From Himantopus leucocephalus (taxonomy: Eukaryota; Chordata; Aves; Charadriiformes; Recurvirostridae), in assembly GCA_003993805.1 (NCBI GenBank), contig RSEF01000031.1, forward strand, positions 54,962,068 to 55,026,067: a stretch of DNA of 64,000 bases, read 5' to 3'. Numbering within the stretch: the stretch's first letter is position 1; each line of letters opens with the position of its first letter. This document shows positions 1 to 12,800 of the stretch, piece after piece. Both the position numbers and the translations under genes were made by a program. Below the pieces are notes generated by a model. The model had not been told where the DNA came from and made no database searches. It saw only the letters and a list, made by a program, of their open reading frames with translations.

Positions 1-3000
1 TGCACTTTAGCTTTCTTTTTATCCTCCTCAAATCATGCTGTAACACTCAGAACATGTCCCACACAGCACAAGTTTCGCTCTTTACTCTGTTCCGTTTTTA
101 CCCTTGATTCATTCTCTGTTCAAAATGCAATGTGGTATGAAATACAGTTACTGGTTCACCACTGCTTAGTGGTGACATGTCCTTATTTCAGAAGAGATGC
201 AGAAGGTAAGGTGACACAGATGCAGGAAGTGAGGGACTGTCAGTGCTGCGGGTGAATTTCTACCTAGGAAGCCCTGTTCTTCCATCACTGCCTCCGCACA
301 TCTTCTGCTACGCTGGACAGGTTTGGGGATAGAGGCGAGAGTCCCAGCTTGGACCTTCCTATCGAGACCAATCTTCTCTGTGCTCACTGTCCCTCCTATG
401 ATGAACACAAACTCAGTGCTGTTCAAGTGAAGTAAATTTTCCAGTAATGTGATATCTGTAAGGGCATGTCCCTAACTTTTCCCAACAAACTGGACCCAGT
501 ACGATATGATTTTTTTAACATCCTCTTCAATAGGTCTAAGCAAGACTGAACAGGCATACAAGCAACATACTTGTCTTCAAGGTCTTGGCCTCATTGCTGT
601 AAAGAGCCAAATGCTCCAGCTGAGCATTCCTGGGTGTACGGCAGGATAACACAATTCCTCTAAAGGTCGGAAGGCTTAAAGAGTTCCTTGGGCTAATTGG
701 GAAAAATACGTATGAAATCAAACCGCTTTCTTAGTTTGTTTTTCTTTGCTGCCATTAATTACGGGCAGCAAGGAACTCATCTGGGAGTGATGGTAATTCA
801 GGCTCGCAAGGTATTTCCAGCAATTAGATTTGTATGAACTGAGAGGGTTCAGTGAATCTACTACTTCTCAGGCATTAACTGCACAAAATATATGTATCCC
901 TCAGGAAAAAAAAAAAAGCCCTATGTCAAATATGCTACAAGCTTAACATTTCTTTTACTTTTTTTCCTTCTTGCTCCTTTTCTTAAGAACATTTTAGATT
1001 GATTAAAACTAAAGGTTAAGAGCAAATTTTCTCCTATGTCTCTAAAAATATCAAGAGCAAATATCACAGATAAATTTGGTTTCCGGTAACTTTGCACTCT
1101 GTGAGTTCTTAGCTTTTGCCAAGCTTCCTACACCTGGTCCAAACAATTTTAAAAGAACCTTGCAGTCCATCTGCAGCACCTGTGGCGCAGCAACACTACT
1201 CAGAGTCCCTGAACTTTGAAGCACCGTGGTGGTGCCTGCTCTCCGTGCAGCATGCTTGACCTGCGTTTGCTGTCCTGATCACCACAAGCTTATGTGTGGG
1301 TCTTGGTGGTAGCATCTTTCTCCTGGAACAGTTGTTTGCCTCAAGGGGAACCCTTCGTGCCCAGACGGAGAAGAGGTGCAGCTTTGCCTTGCTACTGCAG
1401 AAGGGGAGTAAGCAGCATAGAGAAATCTTTCTTCTTAATGAGTGGCGTGTCCTGATTAGCGTTGATTGTGGAATGAGAAAGAAAGGACTTTTTCTCCTCT
1501 CTGTTAGACCTTTCTTTTCTTTCCCTCCACTTTCTCCCACTGCTGCACCTTTCCCTTCCTCCCATAGCCCAGTGCCTGCTTTTTCTGGCCCGTGAGCTCG
1601 TGACAGTTGTACTGATTTCAGTCTCAGTGGCTGTTTTGCCCTTGGTAGCGAGTTTGGCATCTGCTGCCAGCCTTTTATTTCATCATTCTTGTTTGATTGG
1701 CCCGACTGGGTGTCTGTGGACCTGCATCGCTGATGTCTTACAAACAGAATCTTATGTTCCAGGCAAGAGTGTGCTATCATCGAAATCCACCTTCTCGAGG
1801 CTACAGACCAGCTGTGATGCTGTACGACAGCTTCAGTTATATGTCTTTATCTCTTGCCAGCTGGCCTCCATGCTGCCTTCCTTGGAGGAAGCCAGCCCAA
1901 GGCTTCTCCTGCAAATACGGGTCATGATGAACAGATGGGAACTGTATTGCACTTGCTCTCCAACAAATATGTCAAGGGCAGATGTTTCCTTCTATGAACC
2001 CACCTTTGATAAAATAAACACACAGTATGACATGTAGATGAGGCCTGAATGTAGCACATCTTGTTGGGGGAGACCATTATTGTACGTCTTTTACATGCAG
2101 TAAAATCATGTATTTTTACATGCAGTAAAAACATGCAGTTTTTTATTTTTCAGTGCCTTGCTTAATACAACAAGTACATTCAGACTGAACTGGAAGGGTA
2201 AGAATACAAAAATGAATGTGGCAGCATGGTTGTGTTGGGAAAAATACAACTCAGTTATCTGAATAGATGATGTTCCTAAAAAATCTCAGAGAAATTGAAT
2301 ATACTTCACCCATTAAAAATTCTCAATAAGACAAGTATTTTTGAAATATGTACATATGATATGAAAAAGTATTTGTTCAGCTCTGTTATGATTCCTTTAT
2401 CTACTTGTAGGCCCCAGCCTAATCTGAGAAAGGAAGGATAAAGAAGGAACAATCTGAATAGCAATGATTCATTCAGTGCTCATCTTGTCCCTCTTTCTCA
2501 TGTCCTTTACCTGGCATTACATGCTACAGCATAGATACCGCACCAATTCAATTTGCAGGACATGACAGAGGAAGTGGCATTTTTTCTCCACAAATGCATA
2601 TTAATGGTTGAAAATTCAAGGTGAAAACAACTTGTCTTGAATTACAGGACCAAACACCCTGCAATGTCGATGACTTTGGAATATTTTACTACAGTAACTT
2701 TTTGCCAATGTCGATTGCTGATAGGCACTTCTGGTCGTCTAGAGGTGGGTGAGTAACTCACAGTCATTTCTTCATGTTACAGTTTTTGTTTCTCACTTAG
2801 TGAACTTAGTGCAAGTTCATGAATTATCAAACCAAACAGAAAAATTTGGTCCAATCTTGCCAGTTAAAATAATTGCAGCTTTGCTGGACAGTAAGAGACT
2901 TGTACAGATATAACAATTTATGGACTTCTACAATTCAGAGAGAGAGTCAGGGAAAAGACTCCATCTCCAATTCCTCGAGACTGAATACTGAACTAGTACA

Positions 3001-3306
3001 TTATATATGGTATATTAATATATCAGCCCAGAGCTGTGAGGAAGGTCAGACTTACAGTTCTGTTACTGCCCATTAGCTTTAGTAATTGCCTACCTTCAGT
3101 GAGATCAGGCCCTTCCGTAACAGTCACAGAGTATCTGCAGCCATGTCTGGCAAGGATATGAACAACATTACATGGCTCTAAAATATGATAATACCTTCTT
3201 ATGTTGCAACAAGAATAAATGCTAGTAACTGAGTTGTGGTTGTAAAACACGTGGTAATACTGTTTGTCAGTCTTTTAGAGATGTTACACCTCATTCATAT
3301 TAGAAG
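1..3306. other. No gene recognised
   Basis: AT-rich sequence with chance frames only. A pyrimidine-rich stretch at about 1490-1575 keeps both strands open: a 194-codon minus frame at 1196-1780 and a 145-codon plus frame at 1600-2037. Neither has a domain, splice context or family resemblance. A short tandem duplication is at 2089-2135. Confidence 0.7.
2089..2135 (+). repeat. 25-bp tandem duplication with a TTTTACATGCAGTAAAA core
   Basis: Two copies (2089-2110 and 2114-2135) share TTTTACATGCAGTAAAA and differ in one base of the following part. Each core is nearly self-complementary at its ends (TTTTAC...GTAAAA). No known family. Confidence 0.8.
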
Positions 3307-4700
3307 TCACAGAATCACAGAATCACAGAATCAGAGAATGGTAGGAGTTAGAAGAGACCTCTGGAGATCATCTAGTCCAACCCCTCTGCCAGAGCAGGNN
3401 NNNNNNNNNNNNNNNNNNNNNNNNNNNNNNNNNNNNNNNNNNNNNNNNNNNNNNNNNNNNNNNNNNNNNNNNNNNNNNNNNNNNNNNNNNNNNNNNNNNN
3501 NNNNNNNNNNNNNNNNNNNNNNNNNNNNNNNNNNNNNNNNNNNNNNNNNNNNNNNNNNNNNNNNNNNNNNNNNNNNNNNNNNNNNNNNNNNNNNNNNNNN
3601 NNNNNNNNNNNNNNNNNNNNNNNNNNNNNNNNNNNNNNNNNNNNNNNNNNNNNNNNNNNNNNNNNNNNNNNNNNNNNNNNNNNNNNNNNNNNNNNNNNNN
3701 NNNNNNNNNNNNNNNNNNNNNNNNNNNNNNNNNNNNNNNNNNNNNNNNNNNNNNNNNNNNNNNNNNNNNNNNNNNNNNNNNNNNNNNNNNNNNNNNNNNN
3801 NNNNNNNNNNNNNNNNNNNNNNNNNNNNNNNNNNNNNNNNNNNNNNNNNNNNNNNNNNNNNNNNNNNNNNNNNNNNNNNNNNNNNNNNNNNNNNNNNNNN
3901 NNNNNNNNNNNNNNNNNNNNNNNNNNNNNNNNNNNNNNNNNNNNNNNNNNNNNNNNNNNNNNNNNNNNNNNNNNNNNNNNNNNNNNNNNNNNNNNNNNNN
4001 NNNNNNNNNNNNNNNNNNNNNNNNNNNNNNNNNNNNNNNNNNNNNNNNNNNNNNNNNNNNNNNNNNNNNNNNNNNNNNNNNNNNNNNNNNNNNNNNNNNN
4101 NNNNNNNNNNNNNNNNNNNNNNNNNNNNNNNNNNNNNNNNNNNNNNNNNNNNNNNNNNNNNNNNNNNNNNNNNNNNNNNNNNNNNNNNNNNNNNNNNNNN
4201 NNNNNNNNNNNNNNNNNNNNNNNNNNNNNNNNNNNNNNNNNNNNNNNNNNNNNNNNNNNNNNNNNNNNNNNNNNNNNNNNNNNNNNNNNNNNNNNNNNNN
4301 NNNNNNNNNNNNNNNNNNNNNNNNNNNNNNNNNNNNNNNNNNNNNNNNNNNNNNNNNNNNNNNNNNNNNNNNNNNNNNNNNNNNNNNNNNNNNNNNNNGA
4401 TCCCCCTCAGTCTTCTTTTCTCCAGACTAAAAAGACCCAAGGGCCTCAGCCTTTCTCATAAAAAAGATGTTCCAGTTCCCTAATCATCTTTGTAGCCCTT
4501 TGCTCCAGCAGTTCCCTGTCCTTCTTGAACCAGGGAGCCCAGAACTGGACACAATGCTCCAGATGTGGCCTCNTCCACCTGCTGGCCACACTCTTCTTGA
4601 TGCACCCCAGGATGCTGTTGGCCTTCTTGGCCACCAGGGCACATCACTGGCTCATGGTCATCCTGTTGTCCACCAGGACTCCCAGGTCCCTTTCCCTTAG
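3307..4700 (-). mobile_element. CR1 LINE, 3' part, interrupted by an assembly gap
   Basis: The left end (3307-3398) has the tandem TCACAGAA units and the 'gatcatctagtccaacccc' block of the avian CR1 3' end in reverse orientation. On the right (4399-4700) the minus strand encodes degenerate CR1 ORF2 C-terminal sequence. Landmarks include [25 protein letters not shown], and LGLFSLEKRRLRG next to the gap. Stops and frame breaks show it is dead. Between them is the 1000-N gap, and a single N at 4573 marks another join. The 5' limit near 4700 is approximate. Confidence 0.92.
3399..4398. other. Assembly gap, exactly 1000 N
   Basis: The run of N is exactly 1000 bases, which suggests a placeholder of unknown true size. 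It lies inside a CR1 element, a repeat likely to break assembly. Reading frames that cross it are meaningless. Confidence 0.97.
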
Positions 4701-6354
4701 CTATATAGTAGTTCTTGGTGGTGATATGCCCAGTCTCCTGGAATCCCTACCAATGAACCATGCATGTCTTATTTTACTGGATCTGACAGAAAAGGGAAAA
4801 TTTACAAATATTTATGGTCTGGTTACAAATATTTATAGATGCATATCAAGGTGAGACACTGCTGTTTCTGTTGTGGCCATAGGAGTCATAACAGGACCAG
4901 ACCAGTAACTCAAAACTAAAAGGGTTCCCAATGGCCAGTTGAGACAACCAGGGGCTTTCCTGACACTCTCTGTCTGGGGCACACCTGGGAGAAGGGCTCC
5001 ATTTTCCACGTTGCTATTGCCACCTATGTCAAGTTTTGACAGATAGTTGGAAACTCCCTTCCCCCATGTTTCTCGGTCCTTATCTTTTCCACTTTGTGGC
5101 TGAAGAAAGTTATCCTCTTACAGGATGACGTAAGATCTCTGGATCTTATGTACATTCAAAGCATTTTCACCCTTTCTCTGCCTGTTCTGTTTTGAGCTCC
5201 CCTCTTGTAAAGGACCCTAAAAAGACCCTGGTCTATCCAGCGCTGCAAGCACACTGCAGCTGCGGCATGTGGCTTAAACACTTGCAGACACATCTGAAAA
5301 TACTTTTACTGAGTCATTTCAGGTATCAGTGCTATGTCTGGGACATATTCTGTGCAGAGCTCCTTGCGTCTCCTACAAAACTCTGGACCAATTCCTCCAT
5401 TTTTAAGCTCAGTGCTTTGTCCTCAACAATGTTCTGTGTTGGTTTTTGGTTTCAGGGCTCAGTCAGTCTTTGCTTTTATTCTCCTGAAATTTTGTGCACA
5501 CTGCTATATAGATGAGCTCACTGAGCCAAGCACAACTGGCCTCAGCTTCTCCTCCTTGTCAGCAGCTTACCTCCTGCCTCTGCTCTCAGTGCAGCCTGCA
5601 GCTTGCCCAGATCTGCCCTCCAGCTCCAGCCTTGGGCTATGCTACTGTAGACAACCTGCACAGAGGACCTGCCTTTGGTCTGGTGCATGCTGTGTTCCTT
5701 TCCTCTGCTGAGGCAGAAGAGAAAAATCTTCTTTGCCTTTCTGCTCTGGAGGATTGTGTCCAGGTGGGGATTCCTTCCACAGCAGATCCATCACCAGTCC
5801 TTGTCTACATTTGTGTAAAAGACTTATAAGACTTCTTATCTGTGTATGGAATAAATGTGGAAATACTGTGCTGTGACGTATCGGAAGCTGGGAGTTGGAG
5901 GAAATGTCCCCAAAATACAAGAAGAGGTTAAATGTTTAGCTACGTCTCCTCTGACATACACAGAAGCATTCTGGGGAAAGATGACCTTCAGGCACTTTCA
6001 AACTTGCTGTTGTAGCAGAAGGATACCTGGAGTTGAAGGTCAACCTGTAGAATTAATGTCTTAACTACAGGTGGTACTTAAATATATAGATGCCCAAGCC
6101 AGTTTTTAAACAGGTATTGGAAGCAATCAATATATTGTGGCATGCAGTTCAATGTCATCCAATTTACTTTGCTTTTTAGATGAAGCCCATATCCTAGGTC
6201 TTTGCAGCAATCCACTTCCTTTTCACCTGTGTATAATGACAGCTCTTCAGTGCAGACACTCGTGTTGATCTTTGCTGTAGCAGAATGACACAATAGAAAC
6301 GAGGTCTTATCAAGCAAATTTTTTCATGGAATAATAAAAAATGAGACTGGAAAC
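4701..6354. other. No gene recognised; moderately GC-richer flank of a CR1
   Basis: Plus frames of 105-125 codons at 5192-5829 overlap in all three phases, as happens in stop-poor CT-rich DNA. They have no recognisable domain and no consistent start. The sequence could be an unrecognised old repeat. No RNA gene was seen. Confidence 0.6.
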
Positions 6355-6490
6355 AAAGACGACCTCATGAGGTCACCTAGTCAATGTTCTGGCCCCAATT
6401 ATAGCTAAACTGTTCCTGACAGATGTTTGTCTAGCTCTTATTTTTCTCATCCCAGCATGTCTTTATTCTCTGGCTGAACTTATTCTATTA
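6355..6490 (-). mobile_element. Old CR1-like LINE fragment
   Basis: The segment with 'gacctcatgaggtcacctagtc', then 'cctgacagatgtttgtctag' and an alternating T-rich region, follows the order of blocks in the 3' region of old amniote CR1 elements (reverse orientation). It is much more diverged than the copies at 3.3 and 16.1 kb, which suggests an insertion predating modern birds. Boundaries are approximate. Confidence 0.6.
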
Positions 6491-9400
6491 TGAATCAGGC
6501 ACTATCAAGTCTCCATAAAAGATTAAAAGTTCCCTTTGAGTAAGAGACTGTACATTGTAAGACAAATTATGTACAGCACACTAGGGAGAATTTCAGAAGA
6601 GAAAATATCTGACCTAGAAACTGCTGCCATGACTAAAAGGTCTTCTTTAAAATAAATTTAGGATTTAATGGATAAAATAAACATTACAGCATACACTAAA
6701 ATTTTTAAAAAATCCTTAATAAAATAAAAGCAAAAGTTTAAAAAAATCCAGTTCTGTCCTAAATGGTGTTAATAATGTGTATCATGTCCTGTACAAATCT
6801 CACAGGAATAAATAGTTAATGCTTATTAAATCAAATGGCTGAAAGACCATACAAATGTGTGTTATCAATACTGGAAAGAATCATATATAGCATTTTTCCA
6901 AATTACACTGTTATAAAGGCTTTAATGAGCAGGCTTTTTTCTGTACATACGTCTAGCTTTTGCCTTCCTTACAGACACTGTCTCTCTCACCAATCCAGAA
7001 ATCCTTTTCTTGGTGCTGACTGCAGCCTGGGAAACATTTAGACCTCCAGCATACACTGAAAAGCAACACAAGAGCTGTGCAGGTTTGCTGGAATGATGTA
7101 TTTTTGGCACATTGTCCCTCACCTGTGATGCATTAGGGGTCAGTCAAAGAACGCATTGTATTTAGAACCTTGCAGAAATTAAAGGCATGCTGCAGAGGGC
7201 ACTATTTACTAAGAAAATTAAAATAGGCATTGGGGTTAGGGAGTGAACAATGGTTATAAAAACACGTGGGGTGTTTTGATCCATCTATTTTCTTACTCAT
7301 TTTAATCAGGTATGAAGTATGGATTCAATACCATATTCGCTCCCCCCGCCCAGGTTCATAGATCTGGGAATGTCTGCACTCTGAGTTTCTCAGGATAATA
7401 TATACTCCATTATTATTTTTTTTCAGGAAAAAACAATATTTACTAAGATGATATTATCTGACACAATGTTATGTCTGAGACAGGCAGGTTTTATACTTTG
7501 AATTTATTCTAGTCTGCAATAAATTGCTGGAAAATGAAGGAAAGTCAAGATATAATCTCACAGAGACTAACATTACATTGTAGTTTTACACAAAAAACCC
7601 CAACACTAATAAAATGACTGAACAAGATAAGATGGTCAAGTTCACTGTTTTAATGTTCTCAGAGAAGATGAGCGTATCACTCTCTGTCTGTACACAAGGT
7701 ATTTTGTACGTTAATTTAAATGCAGCCATCCTGCTGGTAATAATCTACATATTGTAAACTCCCTGATGGATGTTACACAATAAACAGATTCAAAATTTTC
7801 ATGGGAATTAGAAGGGAGGTGGGAAGATACCAGGTAACAGAATGAAAATGTGTTATAAGATGTGGACCTCTCAATATCAGTATATCACAGTGTTCTAGTC
7901 AGAGCCTGGCTGCATATTTTATCACAGTAGGTAGCTTTAAAAATTATTTATGAGACTTTCAGAACACTTAGTGTACCAAAGAAAGGACAAATCACTTCTG
8001 CTCAGTATATACTTATGCTAAATTCTCACTGGTCTACAGCAAGGTTAAGACAAAGCTTCTCCTTTCTTTCTGAGGAAAGCAATACAGATGTGATAGCAAC
8101 AAGAGTGGGACGTTTAGTGGTTCAGCACCCCTGCACCTGCACAGGGCTGGGAAATAGGTTCCTCTTCCAGCTCTGCAGCTGTGCAATGGCAATGCAAGCT
8201 ACCCCGTTTGGTCAGCAGGAACCATTTCCAGCAGCCTTTTGGTGGGTTACTACTTGATTGAATTAAAAACTGGGAAACGTCATCAGATCGATTTTATGTG
8301 TCAGTTTGAAAGGAACTTCTATCTCCAAATCAGGTTACATCAGTCAGATCTTGATCTGTTGCTAATAAACTCTGAGAATTAGATTTGATCTTAGCCTGGA
8401 GTCTGAAGCAGAGTCACTGTCTTGGGTGATGTCCGTTGTATTAACCAGGAAAATCTGAATGTTGATCCAGTCACAAGACATAACCTCCACACCTGATTTC
8501 CATCCTTGCTACAAGACCTGTAAAGCAGCCAAAACCAAACGTGCAGTAGGAGGTCCTGGCCTCACAGGAGACCATGTCACTTGCTTCAGTCGCTGGCAGT
8601 GTGAGTGGGCTGGAGATGGAGGACTCATTTCTTCAAGCAATGCAGTGAGAAGAGCCAGCTACCTAACTTACACAATTTGCTGTATTCTGTTAACAGGAGT
8701 AATTAAGCAGCTGAGGAAAAGAAGCCAGCACAAAATCACATCAATGTGTTACTGGAGCACAATGTAAGTTCCCCATGCCTCACAAAAATTTACTATTTCT
8801 AGTTCATTCCTTCTCCATCAAACATAGTGATCTACTACACACGTTCACCAATGTCTTCCTCACTTTATATGAAGATATTATCCTGAGTATGAATTACATA
8901 TCCATATTCTAGATGGATTATATATTACACAAATTTTATAAGATATTACATAATATCCTTGCTATTATATGAATATAATATAGTGTCATATGCTTCTCTT
9001 CACATGAAGATTTCTGATTATTTTAGTGGCATTAAAAAAAGGTCAAACTGGCTGGGAAATATGTTGGTCATTTTAAGGGAAATAATGTGATTTGCTTTTG
9101 ATGAGGAAGGGGTTTGCTTTTTGAATGTTGCAAAAAGCAATAAAAACTTTTGATGTACCGACTTGTTAGATTCAAACAAGTCTACATTCAGGAATGTTTT
9201 CAGCAGATACTTATAAGATCATTTTGACACTAACAATAGTATAAATATGGAAATGATACAACAGTAAGCTAGCTGATTTTTAAGCAGTGGCATAAAGGAT
9301 CCTAAATGCTTAAAAGTGATAAATAAGTCTGTGCACATATGAAAAATAATTTTTCCATAGATACTTTAGAGGAATGGCTGCTGTGCAACTTCCTTCAGGA

Positions 9401-9749
9401 CGAAACCTTTCATGTAGTTTATTTGTCTTGTTCTGCCAGAGTGAAGGATATTGTGAGAATGACAGACGCAACTTTAGATTTAGTAAAAGAGTGCAAATGT
9501 CTCCATTTCATTTCTGCTTTAAACTCTGACTTTCTGAGCACTGTGAGCGCTCAGAAAGGAGGACAGGAAGGTTTCATCCTGTCTAAGCTGACAGTCAACA
9601 ATATCTACAGTACCTTTTTGCATCCCCTTCTTTTGCTATATGCAGCTGAAATAATTTAGTCAGGGATTTGTAACTGTACTTGTGAATACATTATTTCTTC
9701 ATGAGGAAATGAATCCATATTTAAACTGCAGAACTAAACCGTTCTCACA
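6491..9749. other. No gene recognised
   Basis: AT-rich intergenic sequence. A 102-codon frame (8459-8767) and an 80-codon frame (8015-8257) have no recognised similarity or splice support. No repeat was recognised apart from short A/T runs. Confidence 0.65.
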
Positions 9750-9830
9750 GTATAGGTAAGGGAATTGAGAGAGACCTTCAGAAGTCATCTAGTCATTGCC
9801 GCTAAAGCAGGACGAACTAGCTCTAGCTGT
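9750..9830 (-). mobile_element. Short diverged CR1-like fragment
   Basis: 'gagagaccttcagaagtcatctagtcattgcc' matches the layout of the CR1 3' end (gacc...gtcatctagtc) but is short and diverged. Reverse orientation is inferred from the order of the blocks. Confidence 0.45.
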
Positions 9831-12800
9831 AAATACGCTGGTTGCAACCAGCAGGTGTAAGAATTTGGTCCACAGCTGTTAGCAATGAAGACAGCAGAAC
9901 TGCCAGTTCCTGACCAGAGGCCAATAAACGTTAGCTGCGTTCAGGCTTGTGTTAAGTTAGCTGGGGAAATCTTCGCAGAGATTGAACAGTTTTATTTCTT
10001 GAATGTGAGTTGGCTTTGTATCACCTTTGTTTTTGCAGTCTTTGTAAATAAGGGCTTATGATGATTCTAATTTTTATAAACTTTTGTTGAAGCAGCAAGA
10101 TCAGTGGTATAATCAAAGTGAGTGATAACGCCGTATTTCCTTTCCTTTTGCTAAAGTGAGAGAAGAATGGACTTGCACAGCTCTAGCTTAGCAGCAAAAC
10201 GCCAGAAATCCCTGGCCTTTTTGAAGGCACACATCCAGGCTGTTTTACTGTCTCATTCCAGAAAGGTGGTTGGACACGCTCCCAGCATTTACTGCAGGCT
10301 ACTAATTGCCTAGAGGAAGAATTCTGTGGATAAATTTTGTGTACAGTAGAAACAGACCACGTTTGACAATGCTATCTTTGATACATTCTGATATTTAAAT
10401 TACATACTTCATGCTCAGTGTTTTATTACCAGCATTTCTCCCTTCATTTTTAAAAAGTGCATTTGCTCATCTCTGTCCCAGTACTGACGCGCTCCACTAG
10501 CCACTGCTGTTTGTGAGCCAGATCTCCGTGTTCTCTTGTCTAACACTATGATGAAAAACTGAACGCTCATGGGTGCTGCGCGTTCTTTTCATTGGGTTGT
10601 GCGCTTTCCATGCGATGTGCGCTGCTACGAGCTTTGAGCAAGCTCCTTGCTAAGAACAAGCCATTCCTTTATGCAAGATGGAAGCCCAAGACTGATGAAA
10701 TGCATATAATCCAAGAAAAGACAAAGAACAAAATTCAGTGATTCAGTGAACTGCGCACAGCATGACAGTGTCTTTAAAAAGGTGCAGAAGGAAATGTTAT
10801 CGGTTAATACAGCTCAGCAGGGAGCCCAGGATAAGATTAGATTCTCTGGAAGTACAATACTAACCTTTAAACCAGATACTAAGATTGTTTCCTATTATTT
10901 TATTAAAATAAACCTAACTAAGGTTGCAGGCTCGAGAGAGATGAGACAAAATCTGGGCATAAATAATTTTTTGTAACTATTTGGCTTAGCCTCCTTAGGT
11001 CTTCTACTGCACTCGGGTTTGCCATAGCAAAATAGCAAAACATAATCTTTTGTTGTCTGTATAAGGCCAGCATCAACACATTCACTGGTTCCTGAATTGA
11101 TTCTCCTGCTGTAGTTAAAATAATTCATTTTGCTGATTTCAGTGAGCAGTGAAGCATGATCTTACAGAAGAATCAGCATGATTCTTAGTGAATTGTATCA
11201 AGAGATGTTTTTACTGAACATTTTTTAGCAACTTGAATCCATAAATAGATTTTCTTTATGGACTCTCTGTTGTCATATGTGCACCTTCAGCATATCTGCT
11301 TCCACAGCTTAAAAAAAAAACCATCCTAGCAAATTTATTTTATTTTAGCTTTCTCGTTTCCACACTGCTCTTTGAGTAGTGAACCATGTCGCTTTAGCTA
11401 TTCAGCATGGCAAACTGGTGGGACTGGCAAACCCAGCTCTTGGCAGACTGTGACCATTCCTTTCCACCCAAGCCTGGACCAGATATACGCAGGCTGCAGA
11501 TTGTGAAATAGAGTTGCAACTTGTACGAGCTTTGAATCCAATTATTCCATTTCCAGTCTTGCCTCGGATAGCTCCCTACCTTATATCCCTGTTCCTCGGC
11601 GTATTTTAACTGCACTTAAGGCTAAAAATAATATAGGGAAGGATGTCACGTAACACTAACATTTTTTCTAAATAATCAGTGATAATGTGATAAGAGCTTA
11701 TGAGGGAGAAATGTTTATGGATTATGTGACTATATTGATGTACTAACCACATATCCCATTAGGTAAGTGCTTTACTTCACATGCATAAATACTTCCAGAA
11801 GATATAGCATCAGATGCTATCATTGCAGTAGCAGAAACAAAAATTGCCTCAATAGCCTTCCCTCCTGAGAAAACAATTTTAACTGGAAATTAGTCAATCC
11901 TTTACCTGTATAGTAAAATGCATGTTGGCGTTCTCCTGAGACTTGCATATTTTGATTGAAGAACACCATCACATATCACACTCTCTAGGATGGTGATGGC
12001 AGGTCTGGAATTCCACTCTCCTATTGTCAGGAGAAGAGACAGTGTAAAATAAGAGAGGAATATGCCTCATCAGGACTGTGCAGAGACATCATAGCAGCCG
12101 AGGTCTGCACAGCTTATTTTGTGAAAGATGGGGCTGTATACCATTGTGGTACCAGGCATGATATCTCCATCAGCTGTACCAACGTACCAACACCGAAGGC
12201 TCTATGTTAAAGCAATGTTGATGGTGCTTGTGTTTATGCCCTTGCAAATCATGACATCCCAAATCTGTGCTGCTTGTGCAACTATACAGGCATAGCTACA
12301 GAGACATTCTCACCTACAGGGAGACTAAAGATGATTTTAGGCCATCAGTAGTTTCTAACATCGTACCTCTTCTTCTCATTATACATTAGGACATCAAAGG
12401 GCGTCTCAAAAACTATAGCTAAAATGATGCGAACTCCTGCCATCCTCATCTAAATTACATGTGGGGACTGACAGCCCCCCAAGCAACAGTGCTGTTCTCA
12501 TGGGTTTGAATTGTCGGTTTAATTCCTCCCCAAAGCCTTGCAAGGGCCCTTTCGCCACTTCTCCAGACTCCCCATCTCCTTCATGTGGTTGGGCTACCAC
12601 ATTTCTAAAACTCAGGTGACTATGTAGGCTCAGTTTTAGGACTTCATCTTCAGGTAGGCACTTGGTGGGGCTTTTTGTTTTGTTGGTTGGGATTTTCTCA
12701 AGTGACAGCGAAAGATTTCATAGTTGTGTTTTTAACTCTATGGGAGAATGTAGAATAGCAAATAAGATATGCACACGTGGGGGCATAAACCAGTGCTAGA

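Noticed and set aside
3236..4483. Long plus frame (415 codons) and opposite minus frame across 3331-4440
   Set aside because: Both consist almost wholly of the 1000-N gap. The real bases at their ends are CR1.
5192..5829. Three overlapping plus frames of 105-125 codons
   Set aside because: All phases are open at once in CT-rich sequence, which argues for composition and not coding.
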